DNA from: CAYVHB01 sp964450865
GTDB taxonomy: Bacteria > Bacillota > Clostridia > Saccharofermentanales > UBA5734
Assembly: GCA_964450865.1 (NCBI GenBank)
Contig: CAYVHB010000015.1
Coordinates: 13,337-77,336, forward strand
Direction: 5' to 3'
Length of the DNA: 64,000 bases
Part shown: one piece after another, positions 61,697 to 64,000 of the stretch
Numbering within the stretch: the stretch's first letter is position 1
Layout: the number at the start of each line of letters is the position of its first letter
The notes under the pieces: generated by a model
What the model saw: the letters and a program-made list of their open reading frames with translations, nothing else
Told to the model about the DNA's origin: nothing
The model's database searches: none
Position numbers and translations under genes: made by a program

Positions 61697-63823
61697 TTAA
61701 CCGTCAGCCAGCAGGTCATCCATTGCATCTTTAACCAGCGGCACCACATAATGACTGCCGTTGCGATCCTCGACTGACTCAATCATCATGGCGATCACCA
61801 GACGGGGCTGATCCACGTTCATGGCCACAAACCAGCCATTTTCCTGACCGTCAGGATCATTCTGACTGCTTTTCAACTCGGCTGTCCCGGTCTTGCCCAG
61901 CATGGGGGTCCGGGCAGCCTTTTTTGTGTAACCGCTGCCGGCCGGATTCTCGACGACTTGCAGCAGGCATTCCCGCAGAAGCGGTACATCAGAAGCCGCG
62001 ATCGCCTGTGGTTTCCAGACAACGGGGGTTACCGCTCCCTGATATTCGAGGACCGGCTGCAAAATATTCCCTTCATTGGCGAGTGCGCTGTAGATCAGGG
62101 CCACATGCAGAGGGCTCAGCAGCAGCTCGCCCTGCCCGTAGCTGGTATCGGCCAGCAGTATTTCACGCTGCAGCGTCCCATTGGCCAGCTGGGATACCTG
62201 GAACGGATAGTCAATGGGCAGGGCTTCGCCGATGCCAAAGGCTGCCGCACCGTCGGTCATGGCCGTCGCACCGATGCGCAGCCCGGCCATGGCAAAGTAG
62301 ATGTTATCGGAATAGATGAATGCTTTCTGCAGATCGATCGGTCGCCCGGGATCCTGCACCCGCGTGACTTTGTAGGCTCCCCAGGAATCGTCCGGCTGCC
62401 ATTGGCGACCGTTGATGGCAAACGCCTCTGCGGGGGCGATGGCGCCAGTTTTCAGGCCGATCGCTGCCGTGACCAGCTTGAACACTGAGCCCGGCACATA
62501 AGTCGCCTTGAAACGATTGGTAAAAAAGGTGTTGGCCGGATTGTTCCATTCAGCCCGTACGGCATCTGGCACATAGGTTTGCAGCAAATTCGGATCAAAA
62601 GCCGGCGCACTGGCCAGGGCCAGGATTTCTCCTGTCAGCGGCGCAAGCGCGGCAGCGGTTCCCTTATCTTCGCGGATCGCCGCATAGAGGCGCTGCTGGA
62701 CATTGAGATCGATCGCCAGGGTGATCGTCTCACCATTGACAGGCTCACGCCGGGCGATTTCCTCCAGGACGGCCGAGCCGTCGGCATTGAGCCGGTAAAT
62801 AACCGCACCGGTCTGGCCGCGCAGACGCGGTTCAAGGACTTGTTCCAGGCCCATCTTGCCGATTTTGTCCGTTTCCCGATAATCGCGATCCTTGTACCTG
62901 GCCAATTCCTCTGCGGTAATCGGGCCAATATAGCCAATCAGGTGCGCAGCAGCTTTGCCGGCCGGGTAAACCCGGCCTTCGCTGACCTGATACTGGACGC
63001 CATCGATTGCCGTCAATTCAGCCGTCAGCGCGGCCGCGTCGCCCGGCAGCGTCACGATCGGCACAAACCAGTCCGGATTGGTATTCGCTGCCAGTTTTTT
63101 TCGGATCACATCGCTGGCAATACCCAGTATTCTGGCCATGCGCGGGATAGCTTTATCCTGGTCGGCGGCAAAAGTCCGGGGAACAATGCCGATTGTCAAC
63201 AGCTGGTCGTTGATGGCCAGCGGTTCACCGTCGCGGGCCAGGATCTCCCCGCGCTGGGGCCAGAGTTTGCGCGCTTCAATCCGCTCGCCTGGCAGCAGTC
63301 CGGGGTAGATCAACTCATCATGCCAGACAATGGTCCAGTCGGCCTGGCTGGCCGGGCCGGAGCGCACCAGCTTGACCGAATAGCCCTCAACCGCCAGTGG
63401 GCCGGCTACCGTGCTCATCTGCACGCCGAAGGACAAGTAGGTCTCCAGGCTGTCGGCCGGCAGTTCTGCCGTCGAGCCGGTCGGCGTGACTTCAAGGCCG
63501 GACAGGCCAATCTGCTGGGCAATCCGGGTGTAACGTTCACTGAAAGCAGCCTCGCTGATGGCCTGCTGACTGACTGGCGCCAGCAACTGATACAAAGCCT
63601 GATAATTGCCGGCTGCCCAGGCCTGGCCGAAGGCCTCCAGCGTTTCGCGGGCCGTCCAGCCGCGCAGTGCCGTGGTCGAGGCTGCTGACGAAGCGGCAGC
63701 GGATGAGCCGTCCGCAGATGATGGCGTGGTTCTCCGCGTACAGGCCGCGGGTATCAGGGCCAGGGCGGCGATGAGCAGACCAATCAGTAATCGGGTCTTG
63801 CAGCAGGAAACCAGTTTTTGCAT
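61697..63823 (-). CDS. Class B penicillin-binding protein with MecA-like N-terminal domain
   Basis: Peptidoglycan transpeptidase, 708 residues. Lipobox IPAAC places a lipidated Cys at 28 after a hydrophobic signal. A MecA_N/NTF2-like domain (TARETLEAFGQAWAAGNYQA...) precedes the dimerisation domain (WPQRGEILARDGEPLAIN). The transpeptidase has the active-site Ser in YVPGSVFKLVTA (S-x-x-K), the SDN triad in IYSDNIYFA and KTGT in LGKTGTAELK. This build is that of Bacillus PBP3 and staphylococcal PBP2a; low beta-lactam affinity is possible but not shown. SD GGAGGTG lies before ATG 63823. Confidence 0.93.
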   Translation of the reverse strand: MQKLVSCCKTRLLIGLLIAALALIPAACTRRTTPSSADGSSAAASSAASTTALRGWTARETLEAFGQAWAAGNYQALYQLLAPVSQQAISEAAFSERYTRIAQQIGLSGLEVTPTGSTAELPADSLETYLSFGVQMSTVAGPLAVEGYSVKLVRSGPASQADWTIVWHDELIYPGLLPGERIEARKLWPQRGEILARDGEPLAINDQLLTIGIVPRTFAADQDKAIPRMARILGIASDVIRKKLAANTNPDWFVPIVTLPGDAAALTAELTAIDGVQYQVSEGRVYPAGKAAAHLIGYIGPITAEELARYKDRDYRETDKIGKMGLEQVLEPRLRGQTGAVIYRLNADGSAVLEEIARREPVNGETITLAIDLNVQQRLYAAIREDKGTAAALAPLTGEILALASAPAFDPNLLQTYVPDAVRAEWNNPANTFFTNRFKATYVPGSVFKLVTAAIGLKTGAIAPAEAFAINGRQWQPDDSWGAYKVTRVQDPGRPIDLQKAFIYSDNIYFAMAGLRIGATAMTDGAAAFGIGEALPIDYPFQVSQLANGTLQREILLADTSYGQGELLLSPLHVALIYSALANEGNILQPVLEYQGAVTPVVWKPQAIAASDVPLLRECLLQVVENPAGSGYTKKAARTPMLGKTGTAELKSSQNDPDGQENGWFVAMNVDQPRLVIAMMIESVEDRNGSHYVVPLVKDAMDDLLADG

Positions 63824-64000
63824 CGGACACCTCCAGAAAAGGAGCCAGAATCTACTTCGTCAGCGATTTTCAGTGTCAGCAAAGGAACGCGTCGGGTCGA
63901 ATCTATTCCCATTTTATCATGATTTTAAAAAATCCGGCATCATTTCGTGAGTTTTGCACCGAATTGTACTAATTATTCGCTAAGATCCGTAAAAGCTCTG
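63824..64000. other. Upstream region of the penicillin-binding protein gene, cut by the window edge
   Basis: A/T-rich towards the edge. On the minus strand TAAAAT (63916-63911) could be a -10 without a clear -35. No gene is seen in the 177 bases. Confidence 0.35.

Noticed and set aside
1..64000. tRNA, rRNA, prophage or transposase genes
   Set aside because: I looked on both strands for conserved arms and typical protein motifs and found none that I could support by eye.

Overview
This is a GC-rich chromosomal window, probably from an anaerobic, low-oxygen-adapted member of the Bacillota (Clostridia-like). The gene families point that way: xpt with a BMP/Nup nucleoside ABC operon, a FabV enoyl reductase, rubrerythrin and a ferritin-like protein, a SpoIIE-type phosphatase with an RsbW-like ATPase, and SD-led operons with many ATGA/TGATG overlaps. 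The genus cannot be told from the sequence. Two runs of 100 N are scaffold gaps. Each is flanked by the same 55 bases on both sides, so this is a draft (probably metagenome) assembly, and both interrupted genes become continuous when the copies are merged. I saw no rRNA, tRNA, IS element or CRISPR array.

Layout. 1-1663 (minus): a partial amino-acid ABC binding-protein/permease fusion and an anti-sigma-type ATPase. 1664-2105: a divergent control region with two good promoters and phased short repeats. 2106-10040 (plus): a probable signalling operon of alanine racemase, an orphan substrate-binding protein, a double-sensor MFS fusion, a GNAT enzyme and a SpoIIE phosphatase. 10216-15795 (plus): xanthine phosphoribosyltransferase and a nucleoside ABC importer. 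15831-19588: fabV (minus), a GH13 alpha-glucosidase (plus) and a ferritin-like protein (minus).

19664-32876 is mostly minus strand and looks like a surface-glycan region. It holds four polytopic membrane proteins with glycosyltransferase-C-like layouts, an SDR epimerase, an ATP-grasp ligase, an acyltransferase and a UbiA-type decaprenyl-phosphate phosphoribosyltransferase homologue. A pair of small EmrE-like flippase subunits sits on the opposite strand. 33260-37485 holds rubrerythrin, a PepSY protein and a two-component system. 37633-42887 is a three-gene operon of a vWA protein, a MoxR AAA+ ATPase and a cytoplasmic BspA-like leucine-rich-repeat protein. 43049-48668 holds a pirin, a GNAT protein, a eukaryotic-type glycogen branching enzyme and an AEC-family carrier. 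49268-51662 encodes two unrecognised membrane proteins. 52031-58812 holds a giant DUF4011/SF1 helicase/nuclease/DUF3320 protein of the kind found in phage defence, with an AAC(6')-like acetyltransferase. 59001-63823 holds a DUF4332 protein, an AraC regulator, glutathione peroxidase and a MecA-like class B penicillin-binding protein.

A theme across the whole window is short, diverged tandem duplication at gene edges. Three genes have a second copy of their ribosome-binding/start region 69-76 bp upstream, two of these copies still forming a small leader ORF. fabV has a 39-bp-period repeat running into its SD, a histidine kinase has a second copy of its last codons after its stop, and many other spacers carry 15-35 bp doublets.
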